Source: an uncultured Collinsella sp.
GTDB taxonomy: Bacteria; Actinomycetota; Coriobacteriia; Coriobacteriales; Coriobacteriaceae
Direction: 5' to 3'
DNA length: 64,000 bases
Assembly: GCA_900540945.1 (NCBI GenBank)
Contig: UQHQ01000009.1
Location: forward strand, 1 to 64,000
In this document: one piece after another, positions 47,013-56,249 of the stretch
Numbering within the stretch: position 1 is the first letter of the stretch
Layout of the letters: each line of letters opens with the position of its first letter
Made by a program: the position numbers and the translations under genes
Notes under the pieces: generated by a model
Told to the model about the DNA's origin: nothing
What the model saw: only the letters and a program-made list of their open reading frames with translations
The model's database searches: none

Positions 47013-47041
47013 ATAATACGCCATCGACGCGGGCAGGTGAA
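47013..47041 (-). promoter_or_regulatory. Promoter of rpsP-khpA-rimM-trmD-lepB
   Basis: Minus strand: -35 TTCACC, 17-base spacer, -10 TATTAT, about 55 bases before the rpsP TTG. Confidence 0.5.
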
Positions 47042-47131
47042 GTCCGTGAGACCAACTTCTTCGGTGTAGTCGAAGGCAAATCCATATCTTAGACAAGAAT
47101 TCGCGATTTGCAAGCACATCCACGCACCCCA

Positions 47132-47157
47132 CATGAGCTGCGCGGTATACTCATGCC
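47132..47157 (+). promoter_or_regulatory. dinB promoter and overlapping inverted repeat
   Basis: TATACT (47146-47151) ends six bases before the dinB ATG, so the transcript probably starts at the ATG. An inverted repeat CATGAG-n12-CTCATG (47132-47155) covers the -10 and could be an operator. No standard LexA box was seen, and the -35 is poor. Confidence 0.45.
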
Positions 47158-48411
47158 ATGAAAAGACGCGAACATACATACGGTTATGAGGATGCTGCGG
47201 GCGTCACGCCGCCGCCCTGGACGGGGCCGGCGGTGGGCCTCATGGATCTCGATGCGTTTTTTGCGAGCGTGGAGATGCTCGATCATCCCGAGTGGCGCGG
47301 CAAGCCACTCATCGTGGGCGGCGATGCCGATTCCCGCGGCGTCGTGTCCACCTGCTCATACGAGGCACGTCGCTTTGGCGTGCACTCTGCCATGCCCTCG
47401 GCCGAGGCACGGCGCCTCTGTCCGCAGGCCATTTGGACGCATGGGCATTTCGATCGCTACCACGAGGTCAGCGCTCAGGTCATGGCGATTCTCGCCGACG
47501 AGACCCCGCGCGTTGAGCGCGTATCCATCGACGAAGCCTTTATCGATATCACACCGGGTCGCTTTGCACCCGAGGACCCGCTGCTGGTTGCGCGGCGCAT
47601 AAGCGACCGCGTCGCAGCGCTGGGAGTGACCTGCTCAATTGGCGTGGGCTGCAACAAGACGGTCGCAAAGATCGCAAGCGAGCGGGACAAGCCGTTTGGG
47701 CTGACCATCGTGCGCCCCGGAACCGAGCAGCGCTTTTTGGCTGCGCTGCCGGTATCTGCCATGAGCGGCATCGGGAGATCGGCCGAGGAGCGGCTGCGCC
47801 GCATGCGCATCTACACGCTCGGCGAGCTATCCCGCGCACCGGAATCCACCTTGGCCTCTATTTTTGGCATCAACGGCGAACGCATGCGCCAGCGTGCGCT
47901 GGGACTCGAACTCTCCGAAGTCACGAGCCTCGATGAAGAGCGCGAGGTCAAGTCGGTCAGCAATGAACGCACCTTTGCGAAGGATTTGACTGAGCGTGGG
48001 GATATCGAGGCGGCGATTGCGCTGCTCGGCGAGTCGGTTGGGCGCCGCCTGCGCCGTCAAGGGCTGACGGGCGGAACCGTAACGCTCAAGCTCAAGTACT
48101 CGTATGGCAGCGGACGCACGGCACAGCGCCGCTTGCCCCACCCCACCGACGACGAGAATATCTTTGTGGCCGTAGCGCTCGAGCTGCTCGACAATATCTG
48201 GCAAGAAGGCATGCACGTGCGTCTGGCGGGCATCGGCATGAGCGACTTTGACCATCAGGGCGGCATCCAGACCGACCTGTTCTGCGAAATCGACGACCGC
48301 GGAGCCCAATCGAGCGACCGTCGCGACCTCTCGCTCGCCATCGACGCCGTCCGAGACAAGTTCGGCGACACCGCCCTATCCTTCGGCCGTCAATCCCGCT
48401 TCAACGATTAG
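47158..48411 (+). CDS. dinB: DNA polymerase IV (Y family)
   Basis: 417 residues. Palm/finger motifs VGLMDLDAFFASVE and RVSIDEAFIDITPG give the metal-binding acids; the helix-hairpin-helix (VSAMSGIGRSAEERLRRM) and little-finger domain follow. A 25-residue N-terminal extension precedes the usual start. It bypasses lesions with low fidelity. There is no Shine-Dalgarno site and the -10 lies six bases upstream, so a leaderless mRNA is likely. It stands alone on the plus strand between two minus-strand ribosome-related operons. No clear beta-clamp motif was picked out. Confidence 0.95.
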   Translation: MKRREHTYGYEDAAGVTPPPWTGPAVGLMDLDAFFASVEMLDHPEWRGKPLIVGGDADSRGVVSTCSYEARRFGVHSAMPSAEARRLCPQAIWTHGHFDRYHEVSAQVMAILADETPRVERVSIDEAFIDITPGRFAPEDPLLVARRISDRVAALGVTCSIGVGCNKTVAKIASERDKPFGLTIVRPGTEQRFLAALPVSAMSGIGRSAEERLRRMRIYTLGELSRAPESTLASIFGINGERMRQRALGLELSEVTSLDEEREVKSVSNERTFAKDLTERGDIEAAIALLGESVGRRLRRQGLTGGTVTLKLKYSYGSGRTAQRRLPHPTDDENIFVAVALELLDNIWQEGMHVRLAGIGMSDFDHQGGIQTDLFCEIDDRGAQSSDRRDLSLAIDAVRDKFGDTALSFGRQSRFND

Positions 48412-48421
48412 TCCCTTAGAC

Positions 48422-48463
48422 AAAAAGAAAGCCAGGCAGCTGCGAATGATGCAGCTGCCCGGC
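48422..48463 (-). terminator. Terminator between dinB and rsfS
   Basis: GGCAGCTGC pairs with GCAGCTGCC, extended by GCC/GGC, around a seven-base loop. On the minus strand it is followed by TTTCTTTTTG and so terminates rsfS; it may also stop dinB transcripts. Confidence 0.8.
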
Positions 48464-48505
48464 GAACGGTAAAGGTTAGCTAAAAAGCCCGTCCCAAATG
48501 AGCTA

Positions 48506-48961
48506 CTAGAGGAGGTCGAGGGGAAGCTGGGGGGCGTCGCCCCAGAGCTTTTCGAGGCGGTAGAACTCGCGCGCCTCGGGAGTGAAGACGTGGACGACAA
48601 CCGAACCGTAGTCCATAAGCATCCAGGTCTTCTGCTCGCGGCCCTCGATGGAGAACGGATGCTCGCCGCAAGCCTCGGCGACCTTCTCCTCGATCTCGTC
48701 GACGATCGAATCGACCTGGCGGTTGTTGGTACCGGTGGCAAGCACAAAGTAGTCGCACACATCGGAAAGCTCGGTCAGCTCGAGCACCTGAACGTCCTCG
48801 CCCTTCTTGTCGTAGGCGGCCTGCGCGGCGGCGCGGGCGACATCCTCAGCGGCGACACCGCTCGCGGACAGCGAGGCGGCAGTGCGGTCGGACGTGGCAG
48901 CGAAGCTCTTGTGCTCCACACGTTCAAGAATCTGCTCGTCGGTCATGGTCTCGTCGGCCAT
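48506..48961 (-). CDS. rsfS: Ribosomal silencing factor RsfS
   Basis: 151 residues. The C-terminal 105 are the RsfS/Iojap domain: AAQAAYDKKGEDVQVLELTELSDVCDYFVLATGTNNRQVDSIVDEIE (ends quoted), TWMLMDYGSVVVHVFTPEAREFYRLEKLWGDA. It binds L14 and blocks subunit joining in starvation. A 45-residue Ala/Thr-rich N-terminal extension (TMTDEQILERVEHKSFAATS) is unusual. It is the last gene of obg-nadD-yqeK-rsfS. Confidence 0.94.
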   Translation of the reverse strand: MADETMTDEQILERVEHKSFAATSDRTAASLSASGVAAEDVARAAAQAAYDKKGEDVQVLELTELSDVCDYFVLATGTNNRQVDSIVDEIEEKVAEACGEHPFSIEGREQKTWMLMDYGSVVVHVFTPEAREFYRLEKLWGDAPQLPLDLL

Positions 48962-48988
48962 GGAATACCTCTTTCTAGACAGCCCGAG

Positions 48989-49597
48989 CTAGCGCAGCTG
49001 GGCGTAATGGTTGTAAATCGAAATAGCCGTGGGATAAAGATAACGCCCGGTCTGGATCACATAGACCAGACCCTGCGCAAAACAGGAGAAGAACAACTCG
49101 TCGAGCGAGGACTTCCCCACCATCTTGCGCAGCGCATGGGCATAATCACCGTGGCGGTTGGGTTCGATGGCATCGGCCACAAAGACCACCATATCGAGCG
49201 GCGTCATGTCGCAAGCGCCCACGGTGTGACGGTCGACAGCCTGAAAGACCGCCGGCGACAGCTCGGGAAAAAGCTGCGGAAGCTCATAGGCGGCAACCGG
49301 GCCATGCAAAAGCGGCGTCGCGGCAGACGGAGAGCCGGCAATCTTAATGCCGTAATGCAGAGCGCGCGTGACCAGCTCGTCGTCGGAGAGCACCTTGTCC
49401 CAGTCATGGATCAGGCCAGCGGCAGCGGCATCAAAGCGGTTGACACCGTACACCTCGGCTAGGTGCAACGCAGTCTCGGCAACCCCGAGCGAATGCACGT
49501 AGCGCTTACGCTTATCCTTCATGCGCACATCGAGCAACTCGTGGATGCGCGTCAAGAGCGCGCGCTCGTCGCCCTCAAACTGATCTTCTACCGACAA
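48989..49597 (-). CDS. yqeK: YqeK-type HD-domain diadenosine tetraphosphate hydrolase
   Basis: 202 residues. RYVHSLGVAETALHLAEVYGVN carries the first histidine, AGLIHDWDKVLSDDEL the HD pair and LLHGPVAAYEL / VDRHTVGA further ligands. The family splits Ap4A into two ADP. The start is TTG with GGGGAG upstream. The nadD-yqeK-rsfS order is typical. Confidence 0.92.
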   Translation of the reverse strand: MSVEDQFEGDERALLTRIHELLDVRMKDKRKRYVHSLGVAETALHLAEVYGVNRFDAAAAGLIHDWDKVLSDDELVTRALHYGIKIAGSPSAATPLLHGPVAAYELPQLFPELSPAVFQAVDRHTVGACDMTPLDMVVFVADAIEPNRHGDYAHALRKMVGKSSLDELFFSCFAQGLVYVIQTGRYLYPTAISIYNHYAQLR

Positions 49598-49609
49598 CGT
49601 TCTCCCCCA

Positions 49610-50287
49610 TCAATCAAAATCGTCTTGCCCAAGATCGGCATACAGGCCGCGTTTCCGGATATAGCCGAGCACGGACTCGCTCGTAAGATAGCGCACGCTC
49701 ATACCGCGGGCAACCCGCTTGCGAATGTTGGTCGAGCTAATCGCCAGCGCCGGAATCTGGATATAGCGCACGTCGAATGGCAATCCCGATTCCTTAATCC
49801 GCGCCCGGGCCGTATCGATGTCAAAGCCGGGACGCGTCGCAGCAATAAAGGTTGCCAGTTCGGCAATCTCATCTGCATTGTGCCAGGTCACAATATCGAT
49901 AATCGCATCGGCACCCGTAATAAAGTAAAGCTTCACCCGTGGCGGGTAAAACTCGCGAAGGGCGCGCAGCGTATCGGCTGTGTAGGTGACACCGGCACGA
50001 TCGATCTCGAAGCGGCTTGCCAAAAAGGCCGGGTTCGCGGCGGTCGCGAGGACCGTCATGGCATAACGGTCCTCAGCAGGCGTCACCGGTTTGTCGAGCT
50101 TAAAGGCGGGAGAGCCGGCCGGCATAAAGAGCACGGCGTCCAAGTCGAGCGACTCGCGCGCCTGCTCGGCGGTAACCAAGTGCCCATAATGAATCGGGTC
50201 AAAGGTACCACCCATAATGCCGAGCCTAAACTCCTGCCCGTCTTCTAGAGGAAGCTCGGGCAGACCGATTCCACCGCGCAGTGACAT
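49610..50287 (-). CDS. nadD: Nicotinate-nucleotide adenylyltransferase
   Basis: 225 residues. LGIMGGTFDPIHYGHLVTAEQA is the nucleotidyltransferase signature and ISSTNIRKRVARG the second phosphate-binding motif. It forms deamido-NAD. An N-terminal extension of about 20 residues precedes the core. The ATG is three bases after the obg stop. Confidence 0.95.
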   Translation of the reverse strand: MSLRGGIGLPELPLEDGQEFRLGIMGGTFDPIHYGHLVTAEQARESLDLDAVLFMPAGSPAFKLDKPVTPAEDRYAMTVLATAANPAFLASRFEIDRAGVTYTADTLRALREFYPPRVKLYFITGADAIIDIVTWHNADEIAELATFIAATRPGFDIDTARARIKESGLPFDVRYIQIPALAISSTNIRKRVARGMSVRYLTSESVLGYIRKRGLYADLGQDDFD

Positions 50288-50290
50288 GGC

Positions 50291-51799
<1,509 letters not shown>

Positions 51800-51803
51800 C
51801 TAC

Positions 51804-51847
51804 AAAAAAGAGGGAGACCCTTGAATCCTAAAACTCAAGTGCCTCCC
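51804..51847 (-). terminator. Terminator of rplU-rpmA
   Basis: Minus strand: GGGAG-CTTGA pairs with TCAAG-CTCCC with small mismatches around a ten-base loop, followed by TCTTTTTT. It lies 16 bases before obg; some read-through probably feeds the obg operon, as no separate obg promoter was seen. Confidence 0.82.
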
Positions 51848-51872
51848 ACATATGTGCTCTATGAAGGGTGAA

Positions 51873-52130
51873 TTACGCGTTCGCGAGCGGGCGTACGCTG
51901 ACCCTGTGCTTGATACCCTTGTGGAACTCAACGGTACCGTCGACCAGCGCGAACAGCGTGTCGTCCTTGCCACGGCCAACGTTCTCACCCGGGTGGATGT
52001 GCGTGCCGTGCTGACGGACGAGAATCGTGCCCGTGGTTACCGTCTGGCCGGCATAGCGCTTCGTGCCAAGGCGCTGACCGCGGGAGTCACGGCCATTACG
52101 GGAGGAACCGAGTCCTTTTTTGTGTGCCAT
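51873..52130 (-). CDS. rpmA: 50S ribosomal protein L27
   Basis: 85 residues. [29 protein letters not shown] is the mature bL27 N-terminus. There is no cleavable extension as in Firmicutes, and no prp protease gene between rplU and rpmA. The L27 tail reaches the peptidyl-transferase centre. Confidence 0.98.
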   Translation of the reverse strand: MAHKKGLGSSRNGRDSRGQRLGTKRYAGQTVTTGTILVRQHGTHIHPGENVGRGKDDTLFALVDGTVEFHKGIKHRVSVRPLANA

Positions 52131-52163
52131 TGTGTATACCTACTCTTTCGTTACGAGTGTAAT

Positions 52164-52538
52164 CTACTCGGCGACGGGAGCCTCGGCAACAGCCTCAGCC
52201 TCTGCCTTGACAGCCTTCTTGGCGCGGGAGGTAGTCTGAACCTTCACGATCTTCAGCTTGGTGAGCTGCTGACGGTGACCCTTCAGACGACGATAGCGCT
52301 TACGCTTGTGGAACTTGAAGACCAGCTGCTTCTCGCCCTTGAACTGCTCAACGATCTGAGCGGTAACCTTGGCCTTGGCCAGCTTGTCGGGATCGGTGAC
52401 GATCTTCTTACCATCGTTGAGGAAGATAACCGGCAGGGTGATCTTATCGCCCTCATTGCCCTCGATCTTCTCGACGGTGATGACATCGTCGGTGGCGACC
52501 TTGTACTGCTTGCCGCCCGTGTTAACGATTGCGTACAT
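52164..52538 (-). CDS. rplU: 50S ribosomal protein L21
   Basis: 124 residues. MYAIVNTGGKQYKVATDDVITVEKI and FKFHKRKRYRRLKGHRQQLTKLKI are bL21 signatures. A C-terminal Ala/Glu/Lys tail of about 20 residues extends past the usual end. The ATG has AAGGG nine bases upstream; seven upstream codons are not conserved. First gene of rplU-rpmA. Confidence 0.97.
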   Translation of the reverse strand: MYAIVNTGGKQYKVATDDVITVEKIEGNEGDKITLPVIFLNDGKKIVTDPDKLAKAKVTAQIVEQFKGEKQLVFKFHKRKRYRRLKGHRQQLTKLKIVKVQTTSRAKKAVKAEAEAVAEAPVAE

Positions 52539-52580
52539 GTTTACTTGCCCTTCATGCATCAGTTAGTGCAACAGCCGAAT

Positions 52581-52609
52581 ATAGTAGCAGGCGATAATAC
52601 CCCCGTCAA
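52581..52609 (-). promoter_or_regulatory. Promoter of rplU-rpmA
   Basis: Minus strand: -35 TTGACG, 17 bases, -10 TACTAT with an upstream TGC (extended). It overlaps the last codons of the preceding gene. Confidence 0.7.
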
Positions 52610-53418
52610 CGAGTATGTGGAGCAAATCCACAAGTTCGCACAGGTATGGGGCTGACGAGTCGGCCCTCGTCGTCCTCGCATGCTTGATTCTGACGCTCGA
52701 CATCGTAGGAGCAGATGGTCACGAGGTCTTGCATACCGGTGGAAACGATAGGTGCATCGACGCCCGGGGTCAAGCCCTGCAACAAAACATCAGCGGCAGA
52801 AAGCAAAATTTCCGGACGCATGGACCCCTCGTTGTCGGCATGGGTGTCGAGCATGAGCACCAGATGGTCCGGGCGCTCCCCTGCCGTGAGCTCATAGCCC
52901 ACCAGTGTGTGGTCAAGGTCTAGGCGCTTGCCCTTCTTACATCGTGCGTAGTCGATGCCATGGCCTGCACGCAACGTGTCGATCGCAGCGCGCACCTCAT
53001 CGGCGCTCACGGGTGCTTCGGCGTCCAAGTGTAGGTCGATACGGTACGACAGACGCGTGAGTTGCGCCGTCAGCGCCGGCGTGCGCACGTCGATGTATGC
53101 CGCCTCGATGGGGGCCAGATCGGCCGGAGATGCCGCCGCCAAACGTTCAAACGCCTCATCGAGCGCAACGAACTCAGTCATAAACAAGTCATACCACTCG
53201 CAAGTCGACGACGTTCCCACCGGCAGCGCCGACGAAAAGCCCACACGCATATGCGGAGAGAAGCCCTGCGTCACGGCATATGGCAGCCCCGCGCGACGCA
53301 CGATGCGCTCAATAGTATGAATCACTTCGAGATGGCCCAAGTACTTAAGGCGGTCGCGCTTGCCATAGCGAACGCGAAGCCTAAAGAGCGTGGGGTTGTC
53401 GGTCAGGCGCTCACTCAT
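52606..53418 (-). CDS. TIGR03936-family protein (DUF2344), radical-SAM partner
   Basis: 270 residues. FRLRVRYGKRDRLKYLGHLEVIHTIERIVRRAGLPYAVTQGFSPHMRVGFSSALPVG (ends quoted) is the DUF2344 signature. No radical-SAM cluster is present in it. Members lie next to, or are fused with, TIGR03960 radical-SAM proteins, as here, where the genes overlap by four bases. Substrate unknown; the conserved position before rplU suggests a role in translation (inference). Confidence 0.85.
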   Translation of the reverse strand: MSERLTDNPTLFRLRVRYGKRDRLKYLGHLEVIHTIERIVRRAGLPYAVTQGFSPHMRVGFSSALPVGTSSTCEWYDLFMTEFVALDEAFERLAAASPADLAPIEAAYIDVRTPALTAQLTRLSYRIDLHLDAEAPVSADEVRAAIDTLRAGHGIDYARCKKGKRLDLDHTLVGYELTAGERPDHLVLMLDTHADNEGSMRPEILLSAADVLLQGLTPGVDAPIVSTGMQDLVTICSYDVERQNQACEDDEGRLVSPIPVRTCGFAPHTR

Positions 53419-55292
53419 GCGCGATCACCCACCAATACGTTCTTGGCATGAAGCGTGGGGCAGATTCCGCAGCCGGTGCACGAGGTACGGGTACAGTCGG
53501 GCGTCGTGACGCCCTCCAACGAGCGGCGGTATTCGCGCTCGAGGAAGCCGCGCGAGCAGCCGGGGCTCACGTGCTCCCAGGGCAGGCGCCAGTCCAGTTC
53601 GTAGGGCAGGTGCACGAGCTCGTTGAGATCGATGCCGTTTTTGGCCGCAGCCGACTTCCAGTTGTCGAGCGAAAAATGCTCCACCCAGGCGTCAAAACGC
53701 GAACCGGCACGCCAGGCGTCGATGATGACCGGCGTCATGTCACGGCCGGCGCGAGACAGCGCGGCCTCAACGAGCGAGGTCTCGGCATCGTGGTAGTGCA
53801 CGCGTACGGCGCGGTTGCGCACGCTCGTGATGAGCAGCTTTTGGCGACGCTTGACGTCATCGTAATCGAGCTGCGGGCACCATTGGAACGGCGTGGCGGC
53901 CTTGGGGATAAACACCGACACCGAGATGGACACCGAGATGGAGCCGCGACGCGCCTTGGGAACCACGGAGCGGCCGAGCTCGAGCACATGGTCGGCCAGG
54001 TTGGCGATGGCCACGATATCCTCGTCGCGCTCGCCGGGAAGGCCCATCATAAAGTAGAGCTTCATGCGGTTCCAACCAGCCTCGAAGGCCGCCTTGGCCG
54101 CACGGTCCAAGTCCTCCTCGGTCACGTTCTTGTTGATGATGTCGCGCATGCGCTGACTGCCGGCTTCGGGGGCAAACGTCAGGCCGCCCTTCTTTTCGCC
54201 GGCGACCGACTCGGCCATATCCACGCCAAACGAATCCAGGCGCTGCGAGGGAATGGACACGCGAATGCCCGTATCTTCCAGACGGCGGTTAAGGCGACCG
54301 AGCACATCGCGGATGCAGGAGTGATCGGTGGTCGAAAGCGAGGTAAGCGACACCTCGTCATAGCCGGTCTTTTCCAGGCCCTGGATCACCGAGGACACAA
54401 TCTGGTCGGGCGAGCGCTCGCGCACCGGGCGATAGGTCATGCCGGCCTGGCAAAAACGGCAGCCGCGGGCACAACCGCGCAGAATCTCGATCGACAGGCG
54501 GTCGTGAACGAGCTGCGCGTAGGGCACGCACGACTGCGACAACGGATTGGTAGCGCCAAAGTCCTCAACGACGCGCTTGTAGACCACCGGTGGGACGTCC
54601 TTGCCTTCGCGCGGCACGGTGTAGCCATGCGGCGAGCAGGGCTCGTCATGGCGCACCTCGTAGAGCGACGGCACATAGGTGCCACCGACCGTCGCGAGCT
54701 GCTCGACAATCTGAGCGCGCGAGACGCCCTCGTCGCGCAAGCGGCGATGCAGCTGGCAAACCTCGAGCAGCGACTCCTCGCCCTCGCCAATGAGGATGGC
54801 ATCGAAGAAGGCTGCATACGGCTCGGGGTTATAGACCGAGGGACCACCGGCAATGATGATGGGGTCGTCCTCGGTGCGGTCGGCCGCCAGCAGCGGAATG
54901 CCGGCTAGATCGAGGGCCTCGAGAAAGTTTGTCACGGCCATCTCATGCGGCACGTGCATGCCGACGATATCGAACGAGGCCACGGGTGCTGCGCCCTCGA
55001 GCGACAGCAGCGGGATACCAGCCTCGCGCATGGCATCGCCCATATCGGGCCACGGCACATAGCCGCGCTCGCAGGAAATGCCCTCGGCCTGATTGAGGAT
55101 GTTGTACAGGATGGCAATACCCTGGTTGGGCAGGCCAACCTCGTACACATCCGGGTAAATCATGCAGCAACGATAGTCGGCATCGGCCTTGGAGAGCGTG
55201 CCCCACTCATGGTCGATATAGCGACTCGGCTTCTCGACCTTTGCGAGCAGGGGCTCAATCAAATGAAAACAGTCTTGGTACACAGCGCGCAA
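53415..55292 (-). CDS. TIGR03960-family B12-binding-like radical SAM protein
   Basis: 625 residues. An N-terminal B12-binding-like region (YPDVYEVGLPNQGIAILYNILNQ) is followed by the radical-SAM core with the [4Fe-4S] motif RGCARGCRFCQAG (CxxxCxxC). Later come FAPEAGSQRMRDIINKNVTE and a C-terminal cysteine cluster (DCTRTSCTGCGICP) that may hold a second cluster. The reaction is unknown. It starts at TTG with AGGGG six bases upstream. The DUF2344 partner overlaps its end; rodA and a DUF697-like gene lie upstream. Confidence 0.88.
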   Translation of the reverse strand: MRAVYQDCFHLIEPLLAKVEKPSRYIDHEWGTLSKADADYRCCMIYPDVYEVGLPNQGIAILYNILNQAEGISCERGYVPWPDMGDAMREAGIPLLSLEGAAPVASFDIVGMHVPHEMAVTNFLEALDLAGIPLLAADRTEDDPIIIAGGPSVYNPEPYAAFFDAILIGEGEESLLEVCQLHRRLRDEGVSRAQIVEQLATVGGTYVPSLYEVRHDEPCSPHGYTVPREGKDVPPVVYKRVVEDFGATNPLSQSCVPYAQLVHDRLSIEILRGCARGCRFCQAGMTYRPVRERSPDQIVSSVIQGLEKTGYDEVSLTSLSTTDHSCIRDVLGRLNRRLEDTGIRVSIPSQRLDSFGVDMAESVAGEKKGGLTFAPEAGSQRMRDIINKNVTEEDLDRAAKAAFEAGWNRMKLYFMMGLPGERDEDIVAIANLADHVLELGRSVVPKARRGSISVSISVSVFIPKAATPFQWCPQLDYDDVKRRQKLLITSVRNRAVRVHYHDAETSLVEAALSRAGRDMTPVIIDAWRAGSRFDAWVEHFSLDNWKSAAAKNGIDLNELVHLPYELDWRLPWEHVSPGCSRGFLEREYRRSLEGVTTPDCTRTSCTGCGICPTLHAKNVLVGDRA

Positions 55293-55301
55293 AAGAAACC
55301 C

Positions 55302-56231
55302 CTAAGCAGCGAGATCGGATGCGTCCTCAAAGGGACCCATGGGACGAGTAGCGCCGGCAACCGTGGTCACCAGGTCGCGAACGCGCGAGAACGTGGCGGC
55401 AGCCACCTCGTTGGCACGGCTGTAATCGATGTCGCGCTCATACAGCGAAACGAGCGCACGGCCCATACCATAGGTGCCCGCGGCGGCGGTCAGCGCCTTG
55501 ACGACAAACCCGATATGCGGCGTCTGCTTTACCAGGGCGCGGGTGACGGCGCGGAGCACCAAGCCGCCGGCAAGCACGCCCGCGACCTCGTAGCCGCGCT
55601 CGGGCTTAATACCGCGTCCAAAGATGGCCGCGAGCTCAAAGAGCATGCCCACCTGCGCCAGCGCCATAACGGGATAATCGGCCCCCGGCAAAAACACCAG
55701 CGCACCCGTCGCCATATTGGTAAGCGCGCACGAGGTGATGATGCGGTTGGCGGCGGCGATACGCATAAAGGCAAAGTTCGCCGCAAAGGCTGTCTCCTTG
55801 TCCGTGCGGTCGAGAATCCAGCGAGCGAGCGTCTCGAGCAGATACGTCTTATCGGTAGCCGCCACCGCGCCGAGCATGGGCGTGGACTCCTGGATAAAAG
55901 GCACCTCGACAGCGGACTCGGCCAGCACGCACACGGGGGCGCCGGCAATCACGAGTTCCTGCACGGCGCTCTCAAGGCGGTCAGACCCGCACGAAAGCAC
56001 CAGCACCACATCGGTATCGGTCTTGGGGACGATACGGTCCTCACCCAGGCGCTCAACGCGCACAATGCCCGACGTCGTCTGCGGCACGAAGGCATCGCGC
56101 ACCGTCTCGACCAAAAAACGCGAGGCAGACGAATCGAGGTAGACGGACACGCGAACCGGCGTGTCGGAATCCTTCTTGGTGGTCGCGCCCATCTTAAAGA
56201 CGCGGGTCAGCTTGTCCACGGGAATCTTCAT
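55302..56231 (-). CDS. DUF697-like membrane-associated protein of unknown function
   Basis: 309 residues. Residues 1-150 look like a GTPase-related or sensor region without a P-loop (VSVYLDSSASRFLVETVRDAF, VVLVLSCGSDRLE). The C-terminal half resembles DUF697: ANRIITSCALTNMATGALVFLPGADYPVMALAQVGM, YEVAGVLAGGLVLRAVTRALV and AAAGTYGMGRALVSLYE, with hydrophobic segments. GGAGGGG lies before the ATG. Its place after rodA suggests a link to cell shape or to the radical-SAM pair, but no function can be assigned. Confidence 0.55.
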   Translation of the reverse strand: MKIPVDKLTRVFKMGATTKKDSDTPVRVSVYLDSSASRFLVETVRDAFVPQTTSGIVRVERLGEDRIVPKTDTDVVLVLSCGSDRLESAVQELVIAGAPVCVLAESAVEVPFIQESTPMLGAVAATDKTYLLETLARWILDRTDKETAFAANFAFMRIAAANRIITSCALTNMATGALVFLPGADYPVMALAQVGMLFELAAIFGRGIKPERGYEVAGVLAGGLVLRAVTRALVKQTPHIGFVVKALTAAAGTYGMGRALVSLYERDIDYSRANEVAAATFSRVRDLVTTVAGATRPMGPFEDASDLAA

Positions 56232-56249
56232 AGCAAACCCCTCCAGCGG

